This document shows, in pieces, positions 20,208 through 31,213 of a stretch of DNA of 64,000 nt (its first letter is position 1; the number at the start of each line of letters is the position of its first letter). The DNA comes from Kocuria palustris. GTDB taxonomy: Bacteria; Actinomycetota; Actinomycetes; Actinomycetales; Micrococcaceae. The stretch spans positions 434,001-498,000 of the forward strand of contig NZ_JAFBCR010000001.1 in assembly GCF_016907795.1 (NCBI RefSeq). Reading direction: 5' to 3'. The position numbers and the translations under genes were made by a program. Below the pieces are notes generated by a model, which made no database searches, was not told the origin of the DNA, and worked only from the letters and a program-made list of their open reading frames with translations.

Positions 20208-22952
20208 TCACCTCCGCATCGCTCGTCGTGCACTATCCGTTCGGTCCTGGGCGTTGCCCAGTCGGATGTCGGCATCCAGCACCGTCAGCCGCTGACTGGA
20301 CAACAGTACCGGGTTCAGCTCGAGCCGGGCGATCTGCGGGTGGCGATCCTTCAGCAGCGAGACCCGCATGATCAGCTCCTCGAGCCGTGCGACGTCCAGC
20401 GGCGGCTGTCCCTCGTGGCCGAAGAGCTTCCGCGCGGCCTTGGGCTCGCGCACCATGCGACGGATCTCCAGATCGGTCAGCGGCGGCACGCGATGGGCCA
20501 GGTCATCCAGCAGCGACACGGCGTCTCCTGAGACGCCGAAGGAGAGCACGGGGCCGATCAGGGGGTCCTCCGTGGCCGTGAGGACCACGGCCTGGCCGGT
20601 GGGTGCCATGGCCTGGACGTCCAGCTGCTCGGTGCCCGCGCCGACCTCCCTGCGCATGGAGGTCGCAGCCTCGCGCAGCTGCTCGGGCGTGTCGATGCTC
20701 AGACGCACGCCGCCCAGATCCAGGCGCCTGCGCAGATGCTCGTCGGCGGCCTTGAGGACCACGGGGTAGCCCATCCGTGCCGCGGCGGCCAGGCCGTCGT
20801 CGATGTCCGTGAAGCGCGCGGTGGGCAGCACCGAGATGCCGTAGGCGCCCAGCAGCTGCGCCGTCCGCTCCCGGTCCAGGCGCAGCAGCATCTCGCCGCG
20901 CACCTCCTGCGACCAGCGCTCGATCATGGCCTCGGCGCCCTCGGCGTCGATGTCCTCCGGGACGGTGACCAGATCGTCCTCCTCGTCGCGCCAGCGGGCC
21001 CAGCGCTGCAGGCCGTGCAACGCGGAGACGGCCGCCGACGGCGCCTGGAAGACCGGCAGCGTGCGGCCCTGCGAGTCCGTGTGCACCCGCGAGGAGGCGC
21101 CTTCGGCGATATCGCCGGTGACGGCCAGCACCACGGGCTTGGCGGCGCGCTCGTCGTCCTCGCCCCGCTGCGCGATCGCGGCGCACACGGCGTCGGCGAG
21201 CTCGTCGCCGGAGATGCCGCGGATCGGCATGGTCGCGACCACCACGGCGTCGCTGCGCGGATCCGCCACGGCCTCGGCGACCTCGCGCACCAGGGCCTGC
21301 AGGGCCTGCTGGCCGCCCATGGAGGTGTCCACGCGGTCGCGCAGGCGGGCCAGGGGCATCTGCAGCCCCGTGGCGGTGTCCTCCATGAGCCTGGCCAGTG
21401 CCATGGCGTTGGAGACCAGGGAGGTGCGCTGACCGCGCGGCAGCGGCTGGGAGGTGCCCACCGCCGCGGTGTCCATCAGCAGATCGGAGGTGGGCACCCG
21501 AATGACCCCGGCCTGGTCGAGCATGGCATCCAGCGCCCCAGCGGGGGCCTCGGTGGTGCGGCCCGTGTGCCCGGGCGGCAGGCGCAGCCCGGCGACGTCC
21601 GACTTGGCGACCACGACCGGCTTGGTCAGGGCCAGGCGACGGGCGATGCGCGAGAACTTGCGGGGGTTGCCGAAGGACTGCAGGGTCAGCCCGCACACCG
21701 CGGTGGCCTGGTCGTCCTCCCAGAACTGCATCATGTCGTTGCCGGAGACGTCGCCGCGGTTGCCGGCCGAGACCATGGTCGACACGCCCACGCGATGCCG
21801 CAGCGCAGCCGAGGTCTGCAGCATGCCCAGAGCGCCGGACTGGCTGAACAGCCCCAGGGTTCCCTCCCCCGGCACGGCCGGCAGCACCGTGGCGTCCATG
21901 GAGATCTCCGCGCTGTGGTTGGCCACGCCGAGCGAAGCCGGCCCGACGACCCGCATGCCGTGGCGGCGGGCGACGGCCACGAGCCGCTGCTGGCGCTGGG
22001 CGCCCTCGCGGCCGGACTCCGCCCAGCCGCCGGTCATCACCACGACCGCGCGGGCACCGGCGCGCCCGCACGCCTCGACGACCTCGAGCACCGCGTCCAT
22101 GGGCACCGTGACGATCGCCAGGTCCAGCTCGCCGTCGATGTCCTCGAGGCTCGCAGCGTACGTCATGCCCTCCTGCTCGAAGGGCGTGGGGTTCACGCCG
22201 TAGAGCCTGCCCGTGTACCCGCCGGCCACCAGGTTCGCCATGACCGTGTGCCCGCCGTTCGTCGGATCCGACGACGCGCCCACCACAGCGATCGAGCTCG
22301 GGGTGAGCAGCCGGGCGGTGGAGCGGGCCTCGGCGCGGTGCTCGCGCGAGGCCATCACGGACAGGGACCGCTCCGTGGGGTCGATCGAGAAGTCGAGGGC
22401 CACCACGCCGTCGTCGAAGCGCCGGGCGACGTCGTAGCCGGCCTCCACGAACACGTTCAGCATCGAGCGGTTCTCGGGCAGCACCTCCGCCGTGAAGCGG
22501 TCGATGCCGTTCTCCCGGGCGGCGGCCGCCAGGTGCTCGAGCAGGATGGATCCGATCCCGCGGCCCTGGTGCGCATCCGAGATCAGGAACGCGACCTCGG
22601 CCTCCGGGGCGCTGCCCGCACGGTCGTAGCGGCCCACGCCGATCAGCTGCGTGCCCAGCAGGATCACGAAGCACACGCGGTCGCGGTGATCCACCGTGGT
22701 GTAGCGGGCCAGCTCGCGGCGGGTCAGCGTGGTCTTGTGGGAGAAGAACCGCAGGTAGATCGTGTTCTCGGACTGCTGGTGGAACATGTCCAGCAGCAGC
22801 TGCTGATCCTCCGGGCGGATGGGCCGCAGGTGCGCGGTGGCGCCGTCGCGAAGGACGACGTCCGCCTCCCAGTGCTTGGGATAGCCCGGGTCGGGCGCGG
22901 CCTGCTGGCCGGAGGGCTGGGGGCTGTCGGCGGGTGCGGTATCCGGGACCAT
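20208..22952 (-). CDS. GNAT acetyltransferase fused to ADP-forming acyl-CoA synthetase-like domains (Pat-type)
   Basis: The 914-residue fusion begins with an N-terminal GNAT domain (about 35-190; acetyl-CoA loop AHQGRGIGSILLEHL). A CoA-binding Rossmann domain follows (IAVVGASSDPTNGGHTVMANL), then a succinyl-CoA-synthetase-like domain (GLFSQSGALG; GHTG with His462 where the SHTG phospho-His motif usually lies), and an ATP-grasp domain at the C-terminus (LLGAYGISVLPTARF, GYPVVLKAADEHL). This is the Streptomyces-type order, reversed relative to Salmonella Pat. Family members acetylate lysines, notably of AMP-forming acyl-CoA synthetases. Whether the synthetase half is active is not certain. It is divergent from the topoisomerase A gene. 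Confidence 0.88.
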   Translation of the reverse strand: MVPDTAPADSPQPSGQQAAPDPGYPKHWEADVVLRDGATAHLRPIRPEDQQLLLDMFHQQSENTIYLRFFSHKTTLTRRELARYTTVDHRDRVCFVILLGTQLIGVGRYDRAGSAPEAEVAFLISDAHQGRGIGSILLEHLAAAARENGIDRFTAEVLPENRSMLNVFVEAGYDVARRFDDGVVALDFSIDPTERSLSVMASREHRAEARSTARLLTPSSIAVVGASSDPTNGGHTVMANLVAGGYTGRLYGVNPTPFEQEGMTYAASLEDIDGELDLAIVTVPMDAVLEVVEACGRAGARAVVVMTGGWAESGREGAQRQQRLVAVARRHGMRVVGPASLGVANHSAEISMDATVLPAVPGEGTLGLFSQSGALGMLQTSAALRHRVGVSTMVSAGNRGDVSGNDMMQFWEDDQATAVCGLTLQSFGNPRKFSRIARRLALTKPVVVAKSDVAGLRLPPGHTGRTTEAPAGALDAMLDQAGVIRVPTSDLLMDTAAVGTSQPLPRGQRTSLVSNAMALARLMEDTATGLQMPLARLRDRVDTSMGGQQALQALVREVAEAVADPRSDAVVVATMPIRGISGDELADAVCAAIAQRGEDDERAAKPVVLAVTGDIAEGASSRVHTDSQGRTLPVFQAPSAAVSALHGLQRWARWRDEEDDLVTVPEDIDAEGAEAMIERWSQEVRGEMLLRLDRERTAQLLGAYGISVLPTARFTDIDDGLAAAARMGYPVVLKAADEHLRRRLDLGGVRLSIDTPEQLREAATSMRREVGAGTEQLDVQAMAPTGQAVVLTATEDPLIGPVLSFGVSGDAVSLLDDLAHRVPPLTDLEIRRMVREPKAARKLFGHEGQPPLDVARLEELIMRVSLLKDRHPQIARLELNPVLLSSQRLTVLDADIRLGNAQDRTDSARRAMRR

Positions 22953-23070
22953 AGACTGAAGGCTACAGAGGATGCGCTCCCGAGCACTGGTCTCGGGCAA
23001 CAGTTCCGCGCGCGGTCTCCGCGCGCATCGATCGCGGCGCCGGACCGCGGCTGAGGAGAAGCACCACCCC

Positions 23071-25620
23071 ATGGCCCCACGCAGGAGCAAGGCCCAGAAG
23101 TCCGCGCTCGACGAGCTGCCCGCGGACTTCGAGGGCAACGTCGTCGACATCGACGTCACGCGGGAGATGGAGGACTCGTTCCTCGAGTACTCGTACTCCG
23201 TGATCTACTCCCGGGCCCTGCCCGACGCCCGCGACGGCCTCAAGCCCGTCCAGCGGCGCATCCTCTACATGATGGATGAGATGGGCCTGCGCCCGGATCG
23301 CGGTCATGTGAAGTCGGCCCGCGTGGTCGGCGAGGTCATGGGCAAGCTGCACCCCCACGGCGACTCCGCGATCTACGACGCCATGGTGCGCATGGCCCTG
23401 CCCTTCGCCCAGCGCATGCCCCTGGTGGACGGGCACGGCAACTTCGGCTCCCTCGACGACGGCCCGGCGGCCTCGCGCTACACCGAGGCCCGGCTGGCGC
23501 CGGCGGCGCTGCAGCTCACGGCGGATCTCGGCGAGGACGTCGTCGACTTCGTGCCCAACTACGACAACCAGTTCATGCAGCCCTCCGTGCTGCCGGCCGC
23601 CTACCCGAACCTGCTGGTCAACGGCACCACCGGCATCGCGGTCGGCATGGCCACGAACATGGCCCCGCACAACCTGCGCGAGGCCGTCGCCGGCGCGCGC
23701 CACCTGCTCGAGCACCCCGAGGCGAGCCTCGAGGACGTCATGAAGCACATCCCCGGACCCGATCTGCCCTCCGGCGGTCAGATCGTGGGCCTGGACGGGA
23801 TCCGCGACGCCTACCGCACCGGCCGCGGCTCCTTCAAGACGCGGGCCGCCGTCTCGATCGAGCAGGTCACCCCCCGCAAGCAGGGCATCGTGGTCACCGA
23901 GCTGCCGTACATGGTCGGCCCGGAGAAGGTCATCGACCGGATCAAGTCCGCGGTGCAGTCCAAGAAGCTCACCGGCATCTCGGACGTGGTGGATCTGACC
24001 GACCGGACCAAGGGGCTGAACCTGGTCATCGAGATCAAGAACGGCTTCAACCCGCAGGCGGTGCTCGCGGCGCTGTACAAGCACACGCCGCTCGAGGAGT
24101 CCTTCGGCATCAACAACGTGGCCCTGGTCGACGGCCGCCCCCAGACGCTGGGGCTGCTCGAGATGCTGCGCGTGTACAACCAGCACCGGCTCACGGTCGT
24201 GCGCCGTCGCACCGCGCACCGCCTGGGCAAGCGCCGCGACCGGCTGCACCTGGTCGAGGGACTGCTGATCGCGATCGTGGACATCGACGAGGTCATCCAG
24301 ATCATCCGCAGCTCGGATCAGACTGCCGAGGCCCGCGAGCGCCTCATGACGATCTTCGATCTCACGCAGCTGCAGGCCGATCACATCCTCGAGCTGCGCC
24401 TGCGCCAGCTCACGAAGTTCTCCCGGATCGAGCTCGAGCGGGAGAGGGAGGAGCTGGAGCGGGAGATCGCAGAGCTCGAGGCCATCCTGGCCTCCGAGGA
24501 CCGGCTGCGCGAGGTCGTCTCCGGTGAGCTCGCCGCCGTCGCCGAGCTGCTGGGCGACGACCGCCGCACCCGCCTGCTCGAGGCCGATGAGGCTCCCGCG
24601 CTGCTGGCCGCCCCCGCCGCCAAGGCCGCGGCCGGGCCCGCGCTGGAGATCGCCGACGACCCCTGCTGGGTCTTCCTCTCCAGCACCGGGCGCATGGCGC
24701 GCACGAACGACCGCACGCCGCTGGCCGAGCCGGGGCGCCGGCTCAAGCACGATGCCCTCCGCTCCGTGGTGGCCACCTCCGCCCGCGGGGAGATCGGCGC
24801 GCTGACCTCGAGCGGTCGGATGATCCGCGTGCCCGTGATGGACCTTCCGGCGCTGAGCTCCTACGACGGCGCGCCCCGGCTCGAGGAGGGCACCGCCGCC
24901 AAGGACTTCCTGTCCCTGGCCAAGGGCGAGCGCCTGATCGGACTCGCCGCGCTGAACGAGGTCGTGGCCATGGGCACCCGTCAGGGTGTGGTCAAGCGGC
25001 TGAACGCGGATCACCCGCTGAACCGCGACGACTGGGAGGTCATCAGCCTCAAGGACGGCGACGAGGTCGTGGGCATGGGCCCGGCTCCCGACTCGGCCCA
25101 GCTCGTGTTCATCACCGCGCAGGCCAAGCTGCTGACGTTCTCCGCCGAGCTGGTGCGCGCCCAGGGCCGCACCGCCGGCGGCGTGGCGGGCATCAAGCTC
25201 GCCGACGACGACTCCGTCGTGTTCTTCGGGCCGGTGGCCTCGCAGGATCCCGACGCCCGCGTGGTCACCTACGCGCGCTCTTCCGAGGCCCTGCCAGAGA
25301 TGGGCGGCTACTCCGTGAAGGTCACTCCCCTGTCCGAGTACCCGTCCAAGGGCCGCGCGACCGCCGGTGTGCGCTGCCAGCGGCTGCTCAGCGGAGAGAC
25401 AGGCCTCGTGCTCGCCTGGGCCGGGCACGGGCCCGCCAAAGCGGTCTCCGCCGCCGGCGTGGCCCGCAGCCTGCCCACCGAGTTCGGACGCCGCGACGGC
25501 TCCGGCGTGGGCGTGGAGCAGCTGCCGGACGCGATCGGCCCTGCGTGGAGCCCGGTGTCCTCCGCCGCGTCCGCTGCCGAGGGCGCCGACGGCGATGCCG
25601 AGAGCGAGGAGCAGGCATGA
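23071..25620 (+). CDS. parC: DNA topoisomerase IV / gyrase-like subunit A
   Basis: The 849-residue type IIA topoisomerase breakage-reunion subunit begins with [20 protein letters not shown] and [18 protein letters not shown]. The catalytic tyrosine is Tyr137 in [11 protein letters not shown] coiled-coil tower (about 390-480) and a C-terminal beta-pinwheel with degenerate repeats ([27 protein letters not shown]) follow. I call it ParC because the partner B subunit at 34-36 kb is not in a gyrBA pair and resembles ParE, but gyrase-like activity is possible. Its stop overlaps the following GNAT start by 4 nt. Confidence 0.9.
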   Translation: MAPRRSKAQKSALDELPADFEGNVVDIDVTREMEDSFLEYSYSVIYSRALPDARDGLKPVQRRILYMMDEMGLRPDRGHVKSARVVGEVMGKLHPHGDSAIYDAMVRMALPFAQRMPLVDGHGNFGSLDDGPAASRYTEARLAPAALQLTADLGEDVVDFVPNYDNQFMQPSVLPAAYPNLLVNGTTGIAVGMATNMAPHNLREAVAGARHLLEHPEASLEDVMKHIPGPDLPSGGQIVGLDGIRDAYRTGRGSFKTRAAVSIEQVTPRKQGIVVTELPYMVGPEKVIDRIKSAVQSKKLTGISDVVDLTDRTKGLNLVIEIKNGFNPQAVLAALYKHTPLEESFGINNVALVDGRPQTLGLLEMLRVYNQHRLTVVRRRTAHRLGKRRDRLHLVEGLLIAIVDIDEVIQIIRSSDQTAEARERLMTIFDLTQLQADHILELRLRQLTKFSRIELEREREELEREIAELEAILASEDRLREVVSGELAAVAELLGDDRRTRLLEADEAPALLAAPAAKAAAGPALEIADDPCWVFLSSTGRMARTNDRTPLAEPGRRLKHDALRSVVATSARGEIGALTSSGRMIRVPVMDLPALSSYDGAPRLEEGTAAKDFLSLAKGERLIGLAALNEVVAMGTRQGVVKRLNADHPLNRDDWEVISLKDGDEVVGMGPAPDSAQLVFITAQAKLLTFSAELVRAQGRTAGGVAGIKLADDDSVVFFGPVASQDPDARVVTYARSSEALPEMGGYSVKVTPLSEYPSKGRATAGVRCQRLLSGETGLVLAWAGHGPAKAVSAAGVARSLPTEFGRRDGSGVGVEQLPDAIGPAWSPVSSAASAAEGADGDAESEEQA

Positions 25621-26174
25621 GCCCCGAGCAGCCCCAGGTCGTGATCGAGCGCGCGGAGCTGGATGATGCCGCCGCGCTGCACGAGATCGCCCGGCGCACC
25701 TTCGTGCACGCCACGCCCGAGGATGCCGACCCGGCCGCGATCGACGAGTTCGTGGCCACGAGCCTGTCCGAGGAGGCCTTCCGCGGCCACCTGGACGCTG
25801 CGGCCAGCCGGGTGCTGATCGCCCGCCAGGAGCGCACGCCGATCGGCTACGCCCTGCTGCTGCTCGACAAGGCCCTGCCCGATGACGACGGCCTGGACCG
25901 CTTCCAGCCGCTCGTGCAGGGCAGGGGCCTGTTCCTGTCCAAGTTCTACCTGCTGCCCGAGGCGCGCGGCACGGGAGCCTCCACAGCCATGATGCGGGAG
26001 TGCTTCGAGCTGGGGCGGCGGATCGGCGCCGATTTCCTGTGGCTGCAGGTCAACGACCGCAACGAGCGCGCCAACGCCTTCTACGAGCGCGCCGGGCTGC
26101 AGCGGGTGGGGACGGCCACGTTCCAGCTCGGTGCTCAGGTGCACAGCGACTTCCTGCGCGCCGCGCGGCTCTGA
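25617..26174 (+). CDS. GNAT family N-acetyltransferase
   Basis: The 185-residue single-domain acetyltransferase has the acetyl-CoA loop in [17 protein letters not shown] (RGTGAS in place of the usual Q/RxxGxG), followed by [32 protein letters not shown]. The N-terminal half contains [20 protein letters not shown]. The substrate is unknown. It is translationally coupled to the topoisomerase A subunit through an ATGA overlap. Confidence 0.88.
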   Translation: MSPEQPQVVIERAELDDAAALHEIARRTFVHATPEDADPAAIDEFVATSLSEEAFRGHLDAAASRVLIARQERTPIGYALLLLDKALPDDDGLDRFQPLVQGRGLFLSKFYLLPEARGTGASTAMMRECFELGRRIGADFLWLQVNDRNERANAFYERAGLQRVGTATFQLGAQVHSDFLRAARL

Positions 26175-26233
26175 AGGCCGTCCGAGGCGGCCTCGTCTGA
26201 GCCCTGCCCCTCCCAGGACGAGCGGAGCCCTGC

Positions 26234-29200
26234 TCAGCTCAGCCGGGTCAGGGCATCGCAGCGGCGCACGTCCTCCGGCCGGTGCGAGATGATCACCACG
26301 CCCTGGGCGTCGGCCGCATGCGCGCCATCGTGCAGGGCGGCCATGACCTGACGTGCTGTGGGCGCGTCCAGGTGCGCCGTGGGCTCGTCCAGCAGCAGCA
26401 CCGGCGAGCGCGTGAGCATGGCGCGGGCCACGGCCAGTCGCTGGCGCTGTCCTCCCGAGAGCCGCTGGCCGCCTGCTCCCACCTTCGTCTCGAGGCCCTC
26501 GGGCAGACCGGCCGCGAATCCGCCCAGGCCCACCCTCTCCAGCGCCTCGAGCATCTGCGCGTCGGTGGGGGCTTCCGCACGCTCCCGGGCCAGGGAGAGG
26601 TTGCCGCGCAGGGTGGAGTCGAAGATGTATGCGTCCTGCGGGCACCACGCGGAGACACCGCGCAGACGCTGCGACGGCATCGGCTGCCCGTCGAGGCGGA
26701 TCGTCCCGGAGCTCGGTGGGAGGAAGCCCAGCAGCACGGCCAGCGCGGTGGACTTGCCGGAGCCCGACGGCCCCGTGATGCCCCACCAGCGTCCCGGACG
26801 GATCTGCCCGCTGAGCCGCGAGAAGGCATCGCGGTGCATCCCTGGCCACCGAGCGCTGAGCCCCTCCACCTCCAGGCGCTCGAACCCGTCCACGATGCCG
26901 TCCCGCGCCCCCGGCTCGTCCGTCTCCTCCGGCCGAGCGGGATGCGCAGCAGGCTGGGTCCGTCCGACCGTCCGCACCAGTGCTGCGAAGTGCGGCCACT
27001 GGCGCGCCGCCTCGAAGCCCTGGGCGACCGGCTCCACCATGGCGGTGCACAGCAGCACGGGGATCGCGGCCACGGCGGCCGAGACCTCCCCCGAGGCCAC
27101 GGGCCCCCAGGCCAGGGGCACGACGGCGATCGCGGCCGCGAACCAGATCAGCACGGCGAGCCCCTCGCCCAGGCCGCTGACCCAAGCCGCGCGCTGGGCG
27201 GCGCGCCGCCCCCGGTCGTCCTGGGCTCGCACGGCGGCACCCACGGCGGCGCCCAGCTGCGCGACCCGCAGATCCGGTGCGGCCTGCAGCGCCCGTGAGC
27301 TCAGGCGCAGCGCGGCCGCCGCGGCCTCGTGCCGACGGGCCTCCGCGCGCGCGTCGAGCCCGCGCAGCAGCGTCGGCCCCGCTGCGGCGCTGAGCACCGC
27401 CGCGCCGGCGACGGGTGCCACGGCCTGAGGGACCGTGAGCAGGCAGACGACGACGGATCCCGCGAGCACCGGGCCCAGCGCGGCGAGGGGAAGCAGGATC
27501 CGGGGCAGCGCATCGCGCAGGTCCTCGATGCGGGTGATCAGCCGGTCCAGGAAGACCTCCCCCGTGAGCATGGCGCGCAGCCCCAGCGCTGTGCGGCCGG
27601 TGGCCTCCCATGCCCCCAGGCGCAGGCGCCCGGCTGCCCGGAGGGCGACGTCGTGGCTCATGAGCCGCTCGAGGTAGCGCAGCACGGCACGCCCCAGACC
27701 GAAGAAGCGCACCCCGGTGACCGCGACCAGCAGGTACATCATCCCGGGCTGCTGTGCCGCCCGCACGATCAGCCAGCCCGACAGCGCGGTCAGCGCGGCG
27801 CCGAAGCCGATCGCGGCCACGGCGAGGGCTGCGCTGAGCACGGCCCGGGACCAGGAGATCCCGCTCAGGCGCAGGACCGTGCGCACCGTGGCGAAGGGTC
27901 CTGGCAGCCGCTGCCCGCGGTCGTCCGGCTGCTCGCCCGGCGCGTCGGCCTCCGCAGCGGGTCCGCGCTGCACTGCGTCGGTCTCGACGGGGTCCGCGTT
28001 CTCATGGGGTCCGGAGCACGACGGCCGCCGATCGGAGTCCGGGAGGACCCGGGCCCCCCGTGCCGTGAGCTCGAGGCGGTGATCGGCGTCGCCGATCAGG
28101 CCCTCGTCGTGCGTCACGACCACGACGATCGCACCGGCCCGTGCCATCCCCCGCAGCCCGGCGGTGATCATGCCGGCGGTGTCCTGGTCGAGGTGGGCGG
28201 TCGGCTCGTCGACCAGCACGGTGACGGTCTCCCCGGGGCTGGTGCGCTCCAGCGCCTCGACGGAGGCCATGCAGCGGGCGACGGCCAGACGCCGGGCCTG
28301 GCCCGCGCTCAGAGCCTCCGGGGCGAGCTTTTCCAGACCGGACAGCCCGACGCCGGCCAGCAGCGACGCCGCGCGCGTGCGGCCTGCGAGCACCGACGGT
28401 CCGCTCGGTCCCTCGGCCAGGGCATGCTCGGAGGAGCCCGACTCCGGCTGCGCACCGCGACTCGGGATCGTGGGCTGCGCCTCCAGGAAGGCCGCCGCGT
28501 GCTCGGGCGCCAGGCACAGGGCGATCTCATCGAGCGCCGTCCCCGCCACGAAGGCCGGCGCCTGAGGCACCAGGCGCACCGGGCCGGGCAGCACGATGCG
28601 CCCGTCGATCACGCCGGCGGCCGCGGGGTCCTGGTGCCCCGGCTCGGCACCCGAACCGGCCCGGTCGCGCCGATCGGTGCCACGACGAGGAGCCCGAGGG
28701 ATCAGCCCGGCGATCGCCGAGACGACGGTGGTCTTGCCGGCCCCGGACGGGCCGCTCAGCGTGGTGATCCGCCCTGCCGAGGCGCTGAGATCCAGCGGCC
28801 CGATCGTCTCGGCGCGGCCGTCGTGGCGGACTCGCAGCCCCTCCACCAGCAGCTGAGCGGGCTGCCCCTCAGTCGCGACCGCTGCGGTGCCTGCCGATTC
28901 CGGCCGTTCGGCCGCGGAGGCCCGCTCGGTCGCCGGCTCTCCGGACGGGCTCGACAGCAGCCGTTCGGAGCGGCGCAGGGCCTCGACGCCCTCCTGCGAC
29001 TGGTGGTAGGCGGTGCCGACATCGCGCAGGGGCTGATAGCACTCCGGGGCCAGCAGCAGGACCATCACGGCGGTGTCCAGGCCCATGCCGCCCTCGACCA
29101 GCCGCACGCCGATGAACACGGCCACCAGAGCCACCGACAGCGTGGTGATCAGCTCGAGGGCCAGCGAGGACAGGAAGGCCGAGCGCAGGGTCTGCATGGT

Positions 29201-30139
29201 GCTGCGACGGTGCTCGTCGTCCAGATCCGCGAGCGCGCGGGCCTGGGCGCGGTCGCGGCGCAGGCCCACGAGCACGGGCAGCCCGCGGGCCAGCTCCACG
29301 ATGTGGCGCGACAGGCGCAGCTGGGCGTCCTGCGCGCGCCGCGTCTGATCCTGCGTGGTGCGCCCGATGAGGATCATGAACACGGGCACGAGCGGCAGCG
29401 TCAGCGCCACGATCAGGGCGCTGACCCCGTCGTGCAGCAGGATCCACAGCCACAGCACTGCCGGAGCGACCCCGGTGGCGACCATGGCGGTCACGGCGCG
29501 GACGTAGTAGTCGTCGAGCGCCCCGAGCCCGCGCGAGACCAGCACTGCGGCAGCCCCCGCGTGGTCCTCGGGCCCGGCCGACGGGGTCTCGGAGCCGGTG
29601 GTCGACGATCCGCTCTCGAGCAGGCGCAGGATCAGGCGCGAGCGGATCTGCGAGATGGTGCCGGCACCGCCACGACGGGCTGCCACCGCGGTGCCCCACT
29701 GCGCCAGTGCCCGCAGCGTCGCGCCGAGCGCGGCGAACCAGAGCCCGGGCCAGCTCCACCACGGGCCGTCGCCGAGCCAGGCTCCCGGAAGCAGTCCGTC
29801 GATGCGGACCAGGCCGGTGCCGATGAATTCGGCCAGTCCCTGCGAGCTGGTCGTGCCCTGCGCGGCCTGGGCGGCGAAGCCGTCGACGGCCAGGGCCGCG
29901 ATCAGCGCGCCGAGACCGGTGGCGAAGGCGATCATGCCCAGCGTCCGGACCAGGCTCAGCGCACCCAGCAGCGGCAGGATGCGACGGGCCTGCGGGCCCA
30001 GCGGCGGGCGGCCCGAAGCGCGGCGCGCGGCTCCCGGCTGCTCAGGGCCCAGCCCGCCGTCGCTCGGATGCTGCGCACCGGGCTGCTCGGAAGAGCTCGC
30101 CCCGGCAGCGGTGTGCTGCGACGCGCTGCGCTCAGGCAC
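26234..30139 (-). CDS. cydDC: Single-chain CydDC ABC transporter for cytochrome bd assembly
   Basis: The 1301-residue protein fuses CydD and CydC. Each half has six transmembrane helices and an ABC ATPase. Walker A lysines are Lys469 (GPSGAGKTT) and Lys1129 (GPSGSGKST); signature motifs are LSAGQARR and LSGGQRQR; Walker B and switch regions are LVDEPTAHLD and LLLDEPTAHLD. CydDC exports thiol compounds or handles heme and is needed for cytochrome bd maturation. Most actinobacteria encode either one fused chain or two genes; here the fusion is complete. The GTG start overlaps the cydB end by 8 nt, so it closes the cydAB-DC operon. Confidence 0.94.
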   Translation of the reverse strand: MPERSASQHTAAGASSSEQPGAQHPSDGGLGPEQPGAARRASGRPPLGPQARRILPLLGALSLVRTLGMIAFATGLGALIAALAVDGFAAQAAQGTTSSQGLAEFIGTGLVRIDGLLPGAWLGDGPWWSWPGLWFAALGATLRALAQWGTAVAARRGGAGTISQIRSRLILRLLESGSSTTGSETPSAGPEDHAGAAAVLVSRGLGALDDYYVRAVTAMVATGVAPAVLWLWILLHDGVSALIVALTLPLVPVFMILIGRTTQDQTRRAQDAQLRLSRHIVELARGLPVLVGLRRDRAQARALADLDDEHRRSTMQTLRSAFLSSLALELITTLSVALVAVFIGVRLVEGGMGLDTAVMVLLLAPECYQPLRDVGTAYHQSQEGVEALRRSERLLSSPSGEPATERASAAERPESAGTAAVATEGQPAQLLVEGLRVRHDGRAETIGPLDLSASAGRITTLSGPSGAGKTTVVSAIAGLIPRAPRRGTDRRDRAGSGAEPGHQDPAAAGVIDGRIVLPGPVRLVPQAPAFVAGTALDEIALCLAPEHAAAFLEAQPTIPSRGAQPESGSSEHALAEGPSGPSVLAGRTRAASLLAGVGLSGLEKLAPEALSAGQARRLAVARCMASVEALERTSPGETVTVLVDEPTAHLDQDTAGMITAGLRGMARAGAIVVVVTHDEGLIGDADHRLELTARGARVLPDSDRRPSCSGPHENADPVETDAVQRGPAAEADAPGEQPDDRGQRLPGPFATVRTVLRLSGISWSRAVLSAALAVAAIGFGAALTALSGWLIVRAAQQPGMMYLLVAVTGVRFFGLGRAVLRYLERLMSHDVALRAAGRLRLGAWEATGRTALGLRAMLTGEVFLDRLITRIEDLRDALPRILLPLAALGPVLAGSVVVCLLTVPQAVAPVAGAAVLSAAAGPTLLRGLDARAEARRHEAAAAALRLSSRALQAAPDLRVAQLGAAVGAAVRAQDDRGRRAAQRAAWVSGLGEGLAVLIWFAAAIAVVPLAWGPVASGEVSAAVAAIPVLLCTAMVEPVAQGFEAARQWPHFAALVRTVGRTQPAAHPARPEETDEPGARDGIVDGFERLEVEGLSARWPGMHRDAFSRLSGQIRPGRWWGITGPSGSGKSTALAVLLGFLPPSSGTIRLDGQPMPSQRLRGVSAWCPQDAYIFDSTLRGNLSLARERAEAPTDAQMLEALERVGLGGFAAGLPEGLETKVGAGGQRLSGGQRQRLAVARAMLTRSPVLLLDEPTAHLDAPTARQVMAALHDGAHAADAQGVVIISHRPEDVRRCDALTRLS

Positions 30140-31202
30140 CGGCGCGCGTGGGCATGGTGGTCAGATCCGCATGATCGCCGCCGGAGGGCAGCTGCTCGGC
30201 GCGCAGGCGTCGTCGGAAGACCCAGTACGTCCAGCTCTGATACGCCAGCAGGAACGGGACCCCGAAGCCGGCCACCCACGTCATGACCGTGAGCGTGTAC
30301 GGCGAGGAAGAGGCCGAGGTGATCGTCAGATCGGGCGCGCCGGCCAGTGTGGTGGGCAGCACGGCCGGGTACATGGCGGTGAACACGGCCAGCAGGCCGA
30401 GAGCCGCGAACCCGGCCATCCCGGCGAAGCTCCAGCCCTCGCGCCGGCGCGTCCCCGCCAGCCAGGCCGCCGCGACCGACATCACCGCCAGGCAGGTGCA
30501 CAGCCAGGACAGCGTCGAGCCGGTGGCCAGCTGCACCACGACGACCAGGGCGGCCAGCGGCAGGACGCCCGCGGGCAGGGCGCGCACCAGCAGCGCGCCG
30601 GCGCGCTCGCGCACGGGCCCGTCCGTCTTCAGGGCCACGAAGGCCAGGCCGTGGATGAGGCAGAAGCCGACCATGCCGAGCCCGCCGAGCACCGCCTGCC
30701 AGCTCAGCCACGACAGCAGCCCGCCTACGCGGTCGCCGTTGTCGTTCAGCGGAAGCCCGGTGGCGGTGATGCTCAGCAGCGCGCCGATCAGGAACGCGAT
30801 CGCCAGGGAGGACCACGCGGTGATGGTGTTCCAGCGCCGCGACCACGCCTCCGAGGAGCCCTTGCCGCGGTACTCGATGGACACCGCGCGCAGGATCAGC
30901 GCGATCAGGGCCAGGGTCAGAGGGAGGTAGAGCCCGGAGAACAGGGCCGCGTACCAGTGCGGGAAGGCGGCGAAGGTGGCCGCTGCGGCGGTGACCAGCC
31001 AGACCTCGTTGCCGTCCCACACCGGCCCGATCGTGTTGAGCAGCACGCGCTGCTCCCGGTCGTCACGGGCAAAGATCCGCCCCATGAGCATGCCGACGCC
31101 CAGATCGAAGCCGTCCAGGACCACGTAGCCGATCCAGAAGAAGCCGATGACGAGGAACCACGCCGTGGCCAGGCCCGGCTGTCCCGCGAACTGCTCGAAC
31201 AT
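30132..31202 (-). CDS. cydB: Cytochrome bd ubiquinol/menaquinol oxidase subunit II
   Basis: The 356-residue membrane subunit has about nine helices. It begins with FWIGYVVLDGFDLGVGMLMGRI and contains LNTIGPVWDGNEVWLV, the CydB signature, and SIEYRGKG. It partners CydA in the bd oxidase, which reduces oxygen with high affinity and without proton pumping. It starts 11 nt after the cydA stop and overlaps cydDC. Confidence 0.96.
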   Translation of the reverse strand: MFEQFAGQPGLATAWFLVIGFFWIGYVVLDGFDLGVGMLMGRIFARDDREQRVLLNTIGPVWDGNEVWLVTAAAATFAAFPHWYAALFSGLYLPLTLALIALILRAVSIEYRGKGSSEAWSRRWNTITAWSSLAIAFLIGALLSITATGLPLNDNGDRVGGLLSWLSWQAVLGGLGMVGFCLIHGLAFVALKTDGPVRERAGALLVRALPAGVLPLAALVVVVQLATGSTLSWLCTCLAVMSVAAAWLAGTRRREGWSFAGMAGFAALGLLAVFTAMYPAVLPTTLAGAPDLTITSASSSPYTLTVMTWVAGFGVPFLLAYQSWTYWVFRRRLRAEQLPSGGDHADLTTMPTRAGA

Positions 31203-31213
31203 CTCTCGTCTCC

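Noticed and set aside
20736-23054. Long plus-strand frame opposite the Pat-type fusion
   Set aside because: Antisense shadow; low-complexity Gly/Arg/His composition.
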